Assembly: GCA_946406315.1 (NCBI GenBank)
Contig: CAMJKD010000004.1
Span: forward strand, 37,200 to 101,199
Source of the DNA: an uncultured Candidatus Saccharibacteria bacterium
GTDB taxonomy: Bacteria > Patescibacteriota > Saccharimonadia > Saccharimonadales > Saccharimonadaceae
Length of the DNA stretch: 64,000 nucleotides
Direction of reading: 5' to 3'
Numbering within the stretch: position 1 is the stretch's first letter; every line of letters starts with the position of its first letter. Shown in pieces: positions 9,722-17,128 of this stretch. The notes under the pieces are model-generated. The model was not told the DNA's origin. It saw only the letters and a list, made by a program, of their open reading frames with translations, and did no database searches. The position numbers and the translations under genes were made by a program.

Positions 9722-10168
9722 ATGAAGAAGATTCTTTACTTTGAACCAAGTGATGCAAAGAAATTTGATTTAGAACGTTTTGCGCAATCATTGAACACTT
9801 ATGCGAAGATTCCGGTCGATGAAATTAAAGAGGTTTTGAAGCAATTTGATGGATTTGAGAACTTACACGTGAGCCGCTTAGTGGAAGTGGGTACAGCTTT
9901 AATTGAGAAGAATAGTAGTGCGGAAGCTGCGAAAAAATATTTTGAAGATCACAATCAATACTTTGGCAGTAAATTTGAGCGTTTGCGTAGAATTACGGGC
10001 TATTTAGTCGGTACGTTAGAGCGTTGGAATGATGGCAAAAAGGCAGAAGAGAAAGCGCGCGTCAAACATTCAGTAAACTCTGCGATTGATGACGACGAAA
10101 GGGCGGCGCATCTCGAGAAACAAGCATTGGCGCACAATGTTGCTTATGCGAATTCGATTATCGATTAG
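9722..10168 (+). CDS. Small protein with NrdD-like glycyl-radical C-terminus
   Basis: 148 residues. Residues about 96-120 (RRITGYLVGTLERWNDGKKA, then RVKH) look like the C-terminal glycyl-radical segment of class III ribonucleotide reductases, where the radical Gly lies in R(V/I)xGY(L). The large catalytic barrel and the zinc Cys residues of NrdD are missing. Residues 1-75 resemble an ATP-cone-like or linker region (MKKILYFEPSDAKKFDLERF) but I cannot confirm this. It could be a free-standing glycyl-radical subunit, analogous to GrcA/YfiD for pyruvate formate-lyase, or a diverged remnant with another role. The NrdR-like box in the promoter supports a link to deoxynucleotide metabolism. Confidence 0.6.
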   Translation: MKKILYFEPSDAKKFDLERFAQSLNTYAKIPVDEIKEVLKQFDGFENLHVSRLVEVGTALIEKNSSAEAAKKYFEDHNQYFGSKFERLRRITGYLVGTLERWNDGKKAEEKARVKHSVNSAIDDDERAAHLEKQALAHNVAYANSIID

Positions 10169-10190
10169 TGTTTGAAAATTGTCTGAAACT

Positions 10191-10940
10191 TTACAATTTT
10201 ATTTCAACATAACCGCTAACAAGTCCCTGACCCATATGCGATGACATTCCGAGTTTTTGTAGGATTTTGTATTGTTCGTATGAAACGGTAGCTTTAGAAT
10301 CTTTCAAAAAGACATAGAAAAGGTTTTGGTCGCTTTTTAGCGTTGCTATATATTTCTCTGTATTATTTTTAAAATCATTTATGCTAATCTTTTCGGCTTC
10401 AACATTTCCATTTATGTCTAGCAGGAATGAATCAATAGAGGCAGTTTCAGCAATATTATTAAGGATTTTGCGATAGACTTCATCTATAGTAAAACCAAAA
10501 CGGTCTAGGGTTTTTACGTTGTCGAGTTTCTCGCCTGTATTTAGATCTAAGTTGCTAGATATTACTTTACTTATGACGTCTTTTGCTGGATTTTGATAAT
10601 AATTGATGGAATATGCAGATAATACATTGTTATAGACGCCGTATTCAAACTTTACTGTTCCATCATTGATTCCTGCACTATATGAAGTAGGGTTTGGGAC
10701 TGTAAATGACGCATCTCCCGTGACCGCGGGTTTAGATGGGGTATTGTTATTGTTATCGGCTATATCATTATCATTCTGCTCATATTCCGTGTAGCAGTTT
10801 CGATTTTGATTGTCGATATTTTGATATAGCTCGAAACCGCCAAAAATACAGCTGCAAACGAGAAGAATAACTAATACTGTTATTACTGGTATATGCTTGC
10901 ATTTGTTTCGTTCGTTAATAATCTGATTTTGTGGGTCCAT
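10191..10940 (-). CDS. Membrane-anchored protein of unknown function
   Basis: 249 residues with a charged N-terminus, one membrane segment (HIPVITVLVILLVCSCIFGG, about 16-35), an Asn/Asp-rich linker (DIADNNNNTPSKP) and a soluble external domain of about 180 residues. It is thus probably anchored in the membrane with the domain outside. No family recognised. A run similar to a Shine-Dalgarno (AAGGA) precedes the ATG at 10938-10940. It lies between the NrdD-like gene and the repeat array and has no array repeat at its ends, so I place it outside the array. Confidence 0.7.
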   Translation of the reverse strand: MDPQNQIINERNKCKHIPVITVLVILLVCSCIFGGFELYQNIDNQNRNCYTEYEQNDNDIADNNNNTPSKPAVTGDASFTVPNPTSYSAGINDGTVKFEYGVYNNVLSAYSINYYQNPAKDVISKVISSNLDLNTGEKLDNVKTLDRFGFTIDEVYRKILNNIAETASIDSFLLDINGNVEAEKISINDFKNNTEKYIATLKSDQNLFYVFLKDSKATVSYEQYKILQKLGMSSHMGQGLVSGYVEIKL

Positions 10941-11066
10941 TCTCTATATTCCTTATTATTTTTATGTTTATTATAGCGCAAATAAACGAATCGATATATT
11001 CGCATAGGGAAGTGGTAAATAAAGCGATCGGCGATGCTGGTCTATACGTGAGAAAAAGCTATTATC

Positions 11067-11807
11067 TCATTTTGAAACATCTATTTTCTGAGACTTGCCT
11101 TTTCTAAAGAAATAATAAGGCCTACTTCCGAGAATCTCCACTTTACCGTCATGAACAAAGATTGCATCTTCTTCCGGTATAGCAATTACATCCCCGACCA
11201 AATTTGAGTAATTTATAATTGAATCAGTAAAATTACGAAACCTCTTTTCATTTTCATCTTTTGATAGCTCAAGCTTATTATTTGTGTAGTGCGGGAATAT
11301 AGAAACACCGTCTAAAACATTAAAACCTTTTGTCTCTTTCAAACCCACATTATTTGGATCCATTATAGAAATGCTATTTATGTTATACCCAAATATTACA
11401 GCTCCAGCACTCGAACCAAGGATTACGCCGCCACCATCTAAATAATCTATGATTTTCGAAAATATACCGTTATCCTTTAATCCTTTTAACAGTTTATAAG
11501 TATTTCCGCCACCAATAAACAAAGCAGAATAATCATTTAATTCTTTTTCAGCCAAATCCTTAAAGCTTCTAACCATCTTTATCCCGGCGAAGGAGACTTG
11601 CGATAGCTCTTTTTTTATCCATTCATAACAACTATCATATGAATGAACGTTTTCGTCCATAGCTAAAGGAATATAAAGTAAGGGCTTATTATGATTTATG
11701 ATCTCGTTTAATTTCTGGTTAGCGTAGTAATTTTGTTCTCCAGAACCACCGCCGCACAATATCAATCTTGCGTTTGTATATCCTTTTGTAGTCTTTAAGG
11801 CACACAT
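11067..11807 (-). CDS. Peptidase S51 (dipeptidase E-like)
   Basis: Start chosen at ATG 11807 (MCALKTTKGYTNARL), not the TTG at 11825. The protein has the class-I-glutaminase-like fold of peptidase S51: LILCGGGS at the N-terminus, FIGGGNTYKLL in the middle, and the nucleophile Ser in VILGSSAGAVIFG. Family members are serine exopeptidases acting on Asp-X dipeptides or cyanophycin fragments. It is the distal gene of the array, followed on its 5' side by repeat 1. An AT-rich -10-like sequence (TATACT) lies about 20 bases before the start, so it has its own promoter. Base composition is visibly more AT-rich than the housekeeping genes. Confidence 0.85.
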   Translation of the reverse strand: MCALKTTKGYTNARLILCGGGSGEQNYYANQKLNEIINHNKPLLYIPLAMDENVHSYDSCYEWIKKELSQVSFAGIKMVRSFKDLAEKELNDYSALFIGGGNTYKLLKGLKDNGIFSKIIDYLDGGGVILGSSAGAVIFGYNINSISIMDPNNVGLKETKGFNVLDGVSIFPHYTNNKLELSKDENEKRFRNFTDSIINYSNLVGDVIAIPEEDAIFVHDGKVEILGSRPYYFFRKGKSQKIDVSK

Positions 11808-11821
11808 ATCTTCGTTATATA

Positions 11822-11914
11822 TCAAAATATAGTATAATAATATCTAAATTAACAAATGTAACAGGTTGGTTATGAATTTAAAGATTGGAATCTTGAATTA
11901 TTAAACTAACCTGT
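11822..11914 (+). repeat. ychF-like array repeat 1
   Basis: AT-rich promoter part (11822-11860) followed by the 50-bp quasi-palindrome 11861-11914. Left edge ACAGGTTGGTT, right edge AACTAACCTGT (one G-U type mismatch). It encodes MNLKIGILNY and a stop from ATG 11872, mimicking the start of ychF. The stop codon of the next cassette gene (11916) lies two bases past the right edge. Confidence 0.8.
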
Positions 11915-11915
11915 C

Positions 11916-12257
11916 TTAATTGAATAAACCTTCATCCAAAAGCGGAATAATATCGATTGCTGGCTCTTCGTAAGGATGTACTTTTCTTAACACGGAAACA
12001 ACATTTTTAACTTTCTCTACATCACAGATTACTTCCAGTTTTTCTTCATCAACATATTCTAATTTATTCGTTTCTCCAATATACGGATTTGCTTTTTTGT
12101 TTGGCCTAAATGTCCCTATCACCCTACACGAATTGGAACAAAAGTCATAGTTGCCAATCACGCCAGCGCCAGCTTCGCATACAGCATCTCTTACTACAGC
12201 AACATCACTGCTTGGTGCCGTTACGCTAATTTTAACTTTTTTAATATCGACTTTCAT
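11916..12257 (-). CDS. YqfO/NIF3 PII-like domain protein
   Basis: 113 residues. The C-terminal RKVHPYEEPAIDIIPL is the hallmark of the PII-like domain inserted in YqfO/NIF3 proteins and found alone in small homologues. The N-terminus KISVTAPSSDVAVVRDAVCEAGAGVIGNYD also fits that domain. The role is unknown; the fold suggests a trimeric small-ligand or metal-binding protein. It overlaps the upstream membrane-protein gene by four bases (ATGA-type), forming a two-gene cassette with it, and its stop lies two bases from repeat 1. Confidence 0.78.
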   Translation of the reverse strand: MKVDIKKVKISVTAPSSDVAVVRDAVCEAGAGVIGNYDFCSNSCRVIGTFRPNKKANPYIGETNKLEYVDEEKLEVICDVEKVKNVVSVLRKVHPYEEPAIDIIPLLDEGLFN

Positions 12258-12520
12258 TTTTTAATCTTACTTTCCCAAATTTTTCTTACAAAACCAAGAG
12301 AAAGTGTCGAAAGAGTAAAGCCAATTACTGGTACTAGCGAAGATAGAAAAACATTAGAAACCTGTTGAATTGTAAAACTATAAATCACCACGACAATATA
12401 AGTAAGTACGCAAATACAAAATCTACGAGTCCATGAGGTTTCCCATTTTTTATCTAGCTCGACCCGTGCATTACGAGCCTTAATATTTTTAATTTCAGTC
12501 TCAATTTTTTCATTATCCAT
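12254..12520 (-). CDS. Small membrane protein of the array
   Basis: 88 residues with a charged, possibly coiled N-terminus (KIETEIKNIKARNARVELDKKWE), then two membrane segments (about 32-50 and 55-75). No family recognised. It is the first gene of a two-gene cassette with the YqfO-like gene. TACAAT lies seven bases before the ATG, the leaderless promoter pattern of this genome. Confidence 0.65.
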   Translation of the reverse strand: MDNEKIETEIKNIKARNARVELDKKWETSWTRRFCICVLTYIVVVIYSFTIQQVSNVFLSSLVPVIGFTLSTLSLGFVRKIWESKIKK

Positions 12521-12540
12521 ACCTTATATTGTATAATAAA

Positions 12541-12630
12541 TTATGTTATAATATATACCTATAATAATAGATATTGCAGGTTGGTTATGAATTTAAAGAT
12601 TGGAATCTTGAATTTTTAAACCAACCTGTT
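12541..12630 (+). repeat. ychF-like array repeat 2
   Basis: Extended -10 promoter (TATGTTATAAT), then ATAATAATAGATA, then the quasi-palindrome with CAGGTTGGTT (12577-12586) and AACCAACCTG (12619-12628). ATG 12587 opens MNLKIGILNF and a stop. Core AAGATTGGAATC at 12596-12607. Confidence 0.85.
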
Positions 12631-12640
12631 TAAATATTCT

Positions 12641-13795
12641 TTACTCATGTAAATCGTTACTCTTTAATAAATAATAATCACTAGGCAGTATTCTTTTACA
12701 TTCGCCATCAGGCTCTTTAGCTAACTCCTCGAAGCGACCATTATATTTAGCTTTTATCTTATCTAGAGGAAGAATTCTCTTGTCTTTTAAATAGGTTTCT
12801 CCATCTCTCGTAGAATAATATAACATACATACTAATTCATTCTTTTTCTCGCTATCGATGACATTCAGAAGGGTATTATATGCGCGATCAAAGCTACTAG
12901 TAACTAAATAATCCTTTATCAAATCATAGTTATTGTTATATTGTTTTGGGTTTTCAGGGTTAGTAGCAAAATCCAAAATATCTTCATTGCCTTCTAATAG
13001 CGAGTTAATACAGACATCTAAATTGTTTAAAACAAAATTCTCAATATCTCTTGCTTGTAACATATCAGTCTCGCTCATCTTACTGCGTCCAGAATTTGTC
13101 TCGTCGTTTTTGTGAGAAACAAGTTCTAGTTGTTCCTTCATTTCGGACAAAATTACAAAATCCATTAAGCTATTTTTTTCTTCCGAAAGATTGTTTGAGT
13201 CCACAGCGATGCAAAATCGGAAAATATCAAAAGGTTTAATCGCTTGGTTATCTACGGTTAAGTATTCCAACTTAGACATCCCGAATGGTTTGTCAGAAGA
13301 AATGTCATTCGATGATAAATGAATTTTTTTCTGGATAGTTGATAATTTATGCGATACAGTAACATCAATGCCGAATGGTAGTAAGTTATTATTTTCGTCA
13401 TTGATAAAAATTGCTGAATCGATGCGATTATTTTGGTCGTCAAATACATTTGCATCTGATGCCGTGACGACAGGCGCATCTTCATACAGAGAAAAAGCTC
13501 TTTGTAAAAATATTTCTGGTACTACCTTTTCGGCAACGGCAGAAGCATTTGTCTCGTTCTTTTCTCCAAATTTTATTACTTGGTTTTCAACTCTACTTAA
13601 ATCGTCTTTCACTTTTTCTTCGGAATAAATACCTTGCTCGCAAAAAAGTCTAGCAACTTTACCAAACTCATTGATAACCCGTTGTTTCTTTTCGGTTAAC
13701 ATGTGATCATTGGTTTGTTCGCCTCTTGCAGACTCGTTACTATCTGGATAATTATTCGCTTCTGCTTTGAAACTACCCTTAATATTTATTCCCAT
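12641..13795 (-). CDS. Unknown protein, 384 aa, in the array
   Basis: A hydrophilic 384-residue protein with no signal peptide or membrane segment. The N-terminal 100 residues are rich in Glu, Asn and Lys and contain the helix MLTEKKQRVINEFGKVARLF. The middle has FGIDVTVSHKLSTIQKKI followed by a YLTVDNQAIKPFDIF stretch, a pattern seen in nuclease-like or protein-binding folds, but I cannot assign it. Its stop lies about twelve bases from repeat 2. It is transcribed on the minus strand like most array genes. Confidence 0.6.
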   Translation of the reverse strand: MGINIKGSFKAEANNYPDSNESARGEQTNDHMLTEKKQRVINEFGKVARLFCEQGIYSEEKVKDDLSRVENQVIKFGEKNETNASAVAEKVVPEIFLQRAFSLYEDAPVVTASDANVFDDQNNRIDSAIFINDENNNLLPFGIDVTVSHKLSTIQKKIHLSSNDISSDKPFGMSKLEYLTVDNQAIKPFDIFRFCIAVDSNNLSEEKNSLMDFVILSEMKEQLELVSHKNDETNSGRSKMSETDMLQARDIENFVLNNLDVCINSLLEGNEDILDFATNPENPKQYNNNYDLIKDYLVTSSFDRAYNTLLNVIDSEKKNELVCMLYYSTRDGETYLKDKRILPLDKIKAKYNGRFEELAKEPDGECKRILPSDYYLLKSNDLHE

Positions 13796-13814
13796 AATAG
13801 TTTTAAATAGATAA

Positions 13815-13840
13815 TTATATTATATATCAACCTGGTTAGG
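13815..13840 (+). repeat. Degenerate array repeat 3
   Basis: TTATATTATATATCAA (13815-13830) is identical to the promoter-side start of repeat 5 (15600-15615). It is followed directly by CCTGGTTAGG, which looks like a fusion of the two inverted edges with the 40-bp centre deleted. It marks a former cassette boundary between the 12641 and 13896 genes. Confidence 0.5.
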
Positions 13841-13895
13841 ATTTATAGTGATGAGCATGCGTGGTCCTAAGTTTTTCTTGTGCCATAATGATACC

Positions 13896-14480
13896 ATGAA
13901 TAAAATATACTTAGTCCACTGTTGGGATGGAACAAAAGACGATGGATGGTATCCTTGGCTTGAAGAAAAAATAAACAATTCAGACAACAAACTCATTAGG
14001 TTTGATATGCCTAATACTGCTAATCCAAAAATCGAAGAATGGGTATCAGAGTTAGACAAACAAGTAGATAATCTGGATGAACGTACGCTCTTTGTTGGCC
14101 ATAGTATTGGCTGTCAAACAATCATGAGATATCTTGAAAAATGCGATGTAAAAAGAATTGGTGGTTTGTTATTTGTTGCGCCTTGGCTAGATTTACTTCC
14201 GGAAGCGACCAGCGACGAAGACTCCCGTAATACTGCTGAGCCTTGGCTAAAAACGTCTATCGACTTTAATAAAGTTAAACACTTCACGGACAACATTACT
14301 TGCATTTTTTCTGACGATGATTATTTTGTTTCGTTAAATCAAGAACAAAAATTCAAAGAACTGTTAAATGCTAAAACGATAATCGTAAAAAATAAAGGTC
14401 ATATCAGCGCAGACGATGGTGTGAATGAATTAAATGAAATTTACGACGCGCTATCAGAACTATTAACAGGGAATAATTAA
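13896..14480 (+). CDS. RBBP9/YdeN-type alpha/beta hydrolase
   Basis: Start at ATG 13896 (MNKIYLVHCWDGTKDDGW), with an extended -10 (TGCCATAAT) six bases upstream. The nucleophile Ser is in FVGHSIGCQTIMRYL. A late Asp (FSDDDYFV) and His (NKGHISADDG) complete a serine-hydrolase triad. This matches the RBBP9/YdeN family of small alpha/beta hydrolases of about 190 residues; the physiological substrate is unknown. It is one of two plus-strand genes in the array. Its stop overlaps the stop of the convergent 14477 gene by three bases. Confidence 0.85.
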   Translation: MNKIYLVHCWDGTKDDGWYPWLEEKINNSDNKLIRFDMPNTANPKIEEWVSELDKQVDNLDERTLFVGHSIGCQTIMRYLEKCDVKRIGGLLFVAPWLDLLPEATSDEDSRNTAEPWLKTSIDFNKVKHFTDNITCIFSDDDYFVSLNQEQKFKELLNAKTIIVKNKGHISADDGVNELNEIYDALSELLTGNN

Positions 14481-14848
14481 GCGAAGTAATTTGTATCAGG
14501 GTTTCTATCGATTAAGTCGAAAGCCGTTTTCATTTTTTCTGGAGTATTAATGTATATAATTTTATATTTGCCAGAAGTTGTTTCGTTTATATAATCGTGT
14601 TTAATTTCAATTACATGTATTTGACCCCAATATAGCCATTTGCCGTCAATATTTTCCACTAAAAAATTTCTAACTGGCGGACGATGAAAAACTCTTATGC
14701 CAGGCTTATCTCGAAATTCAAAAATAACATCTTTAAAATCTTCGGCCGTAAATGGCTTCTCGACATGCTCTTCGTATTTTAGTTGAGCAGGGAAACCTTG
14801 ATCTTTTGATATTTGTAATGTGTCATTTACTTCTATATGGGAACCCAT
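14477..14848 (-). CDS. Unknown small protein, 123 aa, in the array
   Basis: A soluble 123-residue protein with alternating hydrophobic and charged residues typical of a beta-rich fold (FRDKPGIRVFHRPPVRNFLVENIDG, of which WLYWGQIHVIEIKHDYI follows). No signal peptide or membrane segment. No family recognised. It is convergent with the RBBP9-like gene, sharing a TTAA at the ends, so the two were probably carried on one cassette. Repeat 4 lies upstream of its start. Confidence 0.6.
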   Translation of the reverse strand: MGSHIEVNDTLQISKDQGFPAQLKYEEHVEKPFTAEDFKDVIFEFRDKPGIRVFHRPPVRNFLVENIDGKWLYWGQIHVIEIKHDYINETTSGKYKIIYINTPEKMKTAFDLIDRNPDTNYFA

Positions 14849-14869
14849 GTAATTCTCTTTTGATTAATT

Positions 14870-14966
14870 GTATGTCAAAATGTGTTATAATTACATCTAT
14901 AATAACAGATATACAGGTTGTTTATGAATTTAAAGATAGGAATCTTAAATTTTTAAGCCAACCTAC
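14870..14966 (+). repeat. ychF-like array repeat 4
   Basis: TGTGTTATAAT promoter, ATAATAACAGATA, then the quasi-palindrome with edges AGGTTG (14915-14920) and CAACCT (14959-14964). ATG 14924 opens MNLKIGILNF and a stop. The stop codon of the MBL gene (14967) is two bases beyond the right edge. Confidence 0.82.
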
Positions 14967-15596
14967 CTAGCAAACGACATTTTCGCCAAAACCCAAATCT
15001 CTATATTCTGCACTTGCTTTATCGCAAGCCCCTTTCATCCAACTATCGCTAATTGATTTACCCAAATCAGACAACAATGCATCATGCACTGGTATTACTA
15101 TCTGAGGCTTAACTCTGTCGACGAAGTCCATAGATTCTGCAATCTTTAACCAAGGCGCCGAAATAGGAACAAACAAAACCTTGGCGCCAACATTAGAATA
15201 ATCAAAAGAATCGCCGGGATTCACAATACTACCGTTTACCATTACTCCAATATTTTCACACGGTATTTGTCCAGGAATTATTGTAGCGTGATTCTTACCA
15301 AAGAAATCCAACTTGAACCCACTAATCTTGCACGTCTCTCCGCCTTTCACGATAATGGGATCCTCAATAAACGAAGCAGCATCGTTAGTCGTTATAATCT
15401 TCGCATCAGGATTATTGCGTATTATTCTTTTGATAACTTCAATCTGCAAATGATCACTATGTTTATGCGTAATAATAACAGCAACAACATTATTCAGTCT
15501 TGGTATCGTTTTATTGAATTCGACAGGATCGAAGACGATTCTTTTTCCATCTTTTTCAATCACTATGCCAGAATGCTCTAGCTTCGTTATTTCCAT
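14967..15596 (-). CDS. MBL-fold (UlaG/UPF0173-like) metal-dependent hydrolase
   Basis: 209 residues with the metallo-beta-lactamase motif THKHSDHL (metal ligands H-x-H-x-D-H). Further motifs are KIITTNDAA, the metal His in FFGKNHATIIPG and a late His in VIPVHDALLSD. Family members are hydrolases of diverse substrates; this subgroup resembles UlaG-like and UPF0173 proteins. TATAAT lies seven bases before the ATG, so the gene is probably leaderless. It forms one cassette between repeats 4 and 5. Confidence 0.85.
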   Translation of the reverse strand: MEITKLEHSGIVIEKDGKRIVFDPVEFNKTIPRLNNVVAVIITHKHSDHLQIEVIKRIIRNNPDAKIITTNDAASFIEDPIIVKGGETCKISGFKLDFFGKNHATIIPGQIPCENIGVMVNGSIVNPGDSFDYSNVGAKVLFVPISAPWLKIAESMDFVDRVKPQIVIPVHDALLSDLGKSISDSWMKGACDKASAEYRDLGFGENVVC

Positions 15597-15599
15597 AGC

Positions 15600-15701
15600 T
15601 TATATTATATATCAAAATATGTTATAATTTTATCCACAATAACAGATACGCGGGTTGGTTATGAGTTTAAAAATCGGAATCTTGTATTTCTAAACCAATC
15701 T
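15600..15701 (+). repeat. ychF-like array repeat 5
   Basis: TATGTTATAAT promoter and AATAACAGATA, then edges GGGTTGGTT (15652-15660) and AACCAATCT (15693-15701), paired with G-U type changes. ATG 15661 opens MSLKIGILYF and a stop. Core 15670-15681. Confidence 0.8.
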
Positions 15702-15741
15702 ATTCCTCTCATCTAATATCTATCCAGAATACAGCCATCGA

Positions 15742-16419
15742 TTATTTAACTAAGAAATTATTCAGTTCGTCATAAAAAGCAGCATTATTAATAATATAAT
15801 TACAATGTCCCGCTTTTTCCAATATGACTAGTTTTGAATCTTTAATATTACTAGAAATAAATTCGGCCTCATTTATCGGAACTACATCTTTAGCCCCTCC
15901 ATTAAAAACTAAGGTTGGAACACTGATAATTTTTAACTCTTCCTTAGCCATAGAATGAGACTCGTTCATTAGCTTTTCGAACTTCTCATTATTCTTTTTG
16001 CCAGGATACCAAGGCAATTTCTCCATAATTTTGGCATAAGTGGGCTTTTTAATGGTATTATTCCTCGCGACACTGCTGCATAATATTAACTTCGATACGC
16101 TTTCTGGATATCTAACAGCTACATTGAGCGCGACTGTTCCTCCTCCACTTAATCCCAATAGGAAAGGCTTATTTATATTTAGCTTTTCAATAAACTCATA
16201 CACATCCTTTGCGGATTCTTCATATGTCAGCGAACACTTCTTTTCGCTTTTGCCGCAACATCTTCTATCAAAAATATATACCATATACTTATTTTTTAAT
16301 CTATTTGCGATAATTTTCATCATCCCAGTATTTACACTATTTGGATTCAGCAGAATAATAGGTTTCCCTTCGCCTAGAACTTCGTAATGAATTTTTATTT
16401 TATTCACATTTACATACAT
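15742..16419 (-). CDS. Alpha/beta hydrolase
   Basis: I prefer ATG 16419 (MYVNVNKIKIHYEVLGEGKP) to the upstream TTG 16443. The protein is a classical alpha/beta hydrolase of about 225 residues. The oxyanion region is IILLNPN, the nucleophile Ser is in FLLGLSGGGTVALNVAVRYP, and the late His is in EKAGHCNYIINN, with the acid likely in GGAKDVVPI. Enzymes of this type cleave esters, lactones or amides; no substrate can be inferred. It occupies a single-gene cassette between repeats 5 and 6, with 40 bases between its stop and repeat 5. Confidence 0.88.
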   Translation of the reverse strand: MYVNVNKIKIHYEVLGEGKPIILLNPNSVNTGMMKIIANRLKNKYMVYIFDRRCCGKSEKKCSLTYEESAKDVYEFIEKLNINKPFLLGLSGGGTVALNVAVRYPESVSKLILCSSVARNNTIKKPTYAKIMEKLPWYPGKKNNEKFEKLMNESHSMAKEELKIISVPTLVFNGGAKDVVPINEAEFISSNIKDSKLVILEKAGHCNYIINNAAFYDELNNFLVK

Positions 16420-16439
16420 ACCAATACCAACATTATATA

Positions 16440-16530
16440 CCAAAATATGATATAATTATACCCATAATAACAGATAGAAAGGTTGGTTTTGAACTTAAAG
16501 ATTGGAATCTTGAATTTTTAAACCAACCTA
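16440..16530 (+). repeat. ychF-like array repeat 6
   Basis: TATGATATAAT promoter, ATAATAACAGATA, then perfect 10-bp edges AGGTTGGTTT (16480-16489) and AAACCAACCT (16520-16529). The mini-ORF reads NLKIGILNF but opens with TTG at 16489. Core 16498-16509. Confidence 0.85.
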
Positions 16531-16617
16531 GTTTTTATATTACATTTCCTATTAAAGTTCACTCGTCAAAACCAGAATGAAAAACCACAAAATTCTCTAC
16601 ATGATATAATAATATAA

Positions 16618-17094
16618 ATGCAACGACTCACAAAAAGATTCATAGTCAAAAACATAGATAGCTTAAACTTAAGCAATCCTATCATATACGAAAGATTCTA
16701 TCTTCCAGACCAAACTGTTATCCAAAGAAAACAAGATGCTTATACAAAAGGAACTCTAACTAGCGTCGGCATCATTAACCAAACTCTAATATCTCAAACA
16801 GAATTCGAAAAATTAAAACAATCAGCAAACAATAGTATTACTAGAAAAAGCTATCTATATCTAGATGACAACAGAGTATCTATAAAGGAGTACCAGGGTA
16901 ACCTTGAAGGGTTTATCCGTGCGGAAGTAGAATTTAAAACTAAAAGCGAAATGGAAGACTACCACAAAGAATCTTGGATGAGGCAAGATATAACCGCAAC
17001 CCCACTTGCATTTGATAGCCTGTTAAGCGCGCTAAACAAAGATGAGCTTTCAAAAATATTGAAAGAATATAATATAATAACAGATAAGAATTAA
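16618..17094 (+). CDS. CYTH-like domain protein
   Basis: 158 residues. The second half (RVSIKEYQGNLEGFIRAEVEF) is like the C-terminal strands of CYTH enzymes, which form a beta-tunnel that binds triphosphates. The first half has RFYLPDQTVIQRKQDAY, which may correspond to early strands with basic residues. The canonical ExExK start is not visible, so activity is uncertain. An extended -10 (TGATATAAT) lies seven bases before the ATG. The 3' end contains ATAATAACAGATA, so the promoter of ychF overlaps this gene. It is the cassette nearest ychF and is on the same strand. Confidence 0.7.
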   Translation: MQRLTKRFIVKNIDSLNLSNPIIYERFYLPDQTVIQRKQDAYTKGTLTSVGIINQTLISQTEFEKLKQSANNSITRKSYLYLDDNRVSIKEYQGNLEGFIRAEVEFKTKSEMEDYHKESWMRQDITATPLAFDSLLSALNKDELSKILKEYNIITDKN

Positions 17095-17095
17095 C

Positions 17096-17128
17096 GAAAG
17101 GTTGGTTATTAATATAAAGATCGGAATC
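17096..17128 (+). repeat. Array half-site fused to ychF
   Basis: GAAAGGTTGGTTATTAATAT and AAGATCGGAATC match the left half of the array repeats with few changes. The right half is replaced by the ychF coding sequence. This is the expected junction if cassettes integrate at the core AAGAT(T/C)GGAATC. Confidence 0.8.

Noticed and set aside
11861-16530. Array as a CRISPR or an ordinary integron
   Set aside because: Spacing is 0.6-2.3 kb with genes between repeats, so it is not CRISPR. Edges read GTT...AAC rather than the attC order AAC...GTT, and no integrase gene is adjacent, so it is not a canonical integron.
11861-16530. Array repeats as simple transcription terminators
   Set aside because: The hairpins are not followed by T-runs, they contain a conserved promoter and start codon, and the same sequence continues into ychF.
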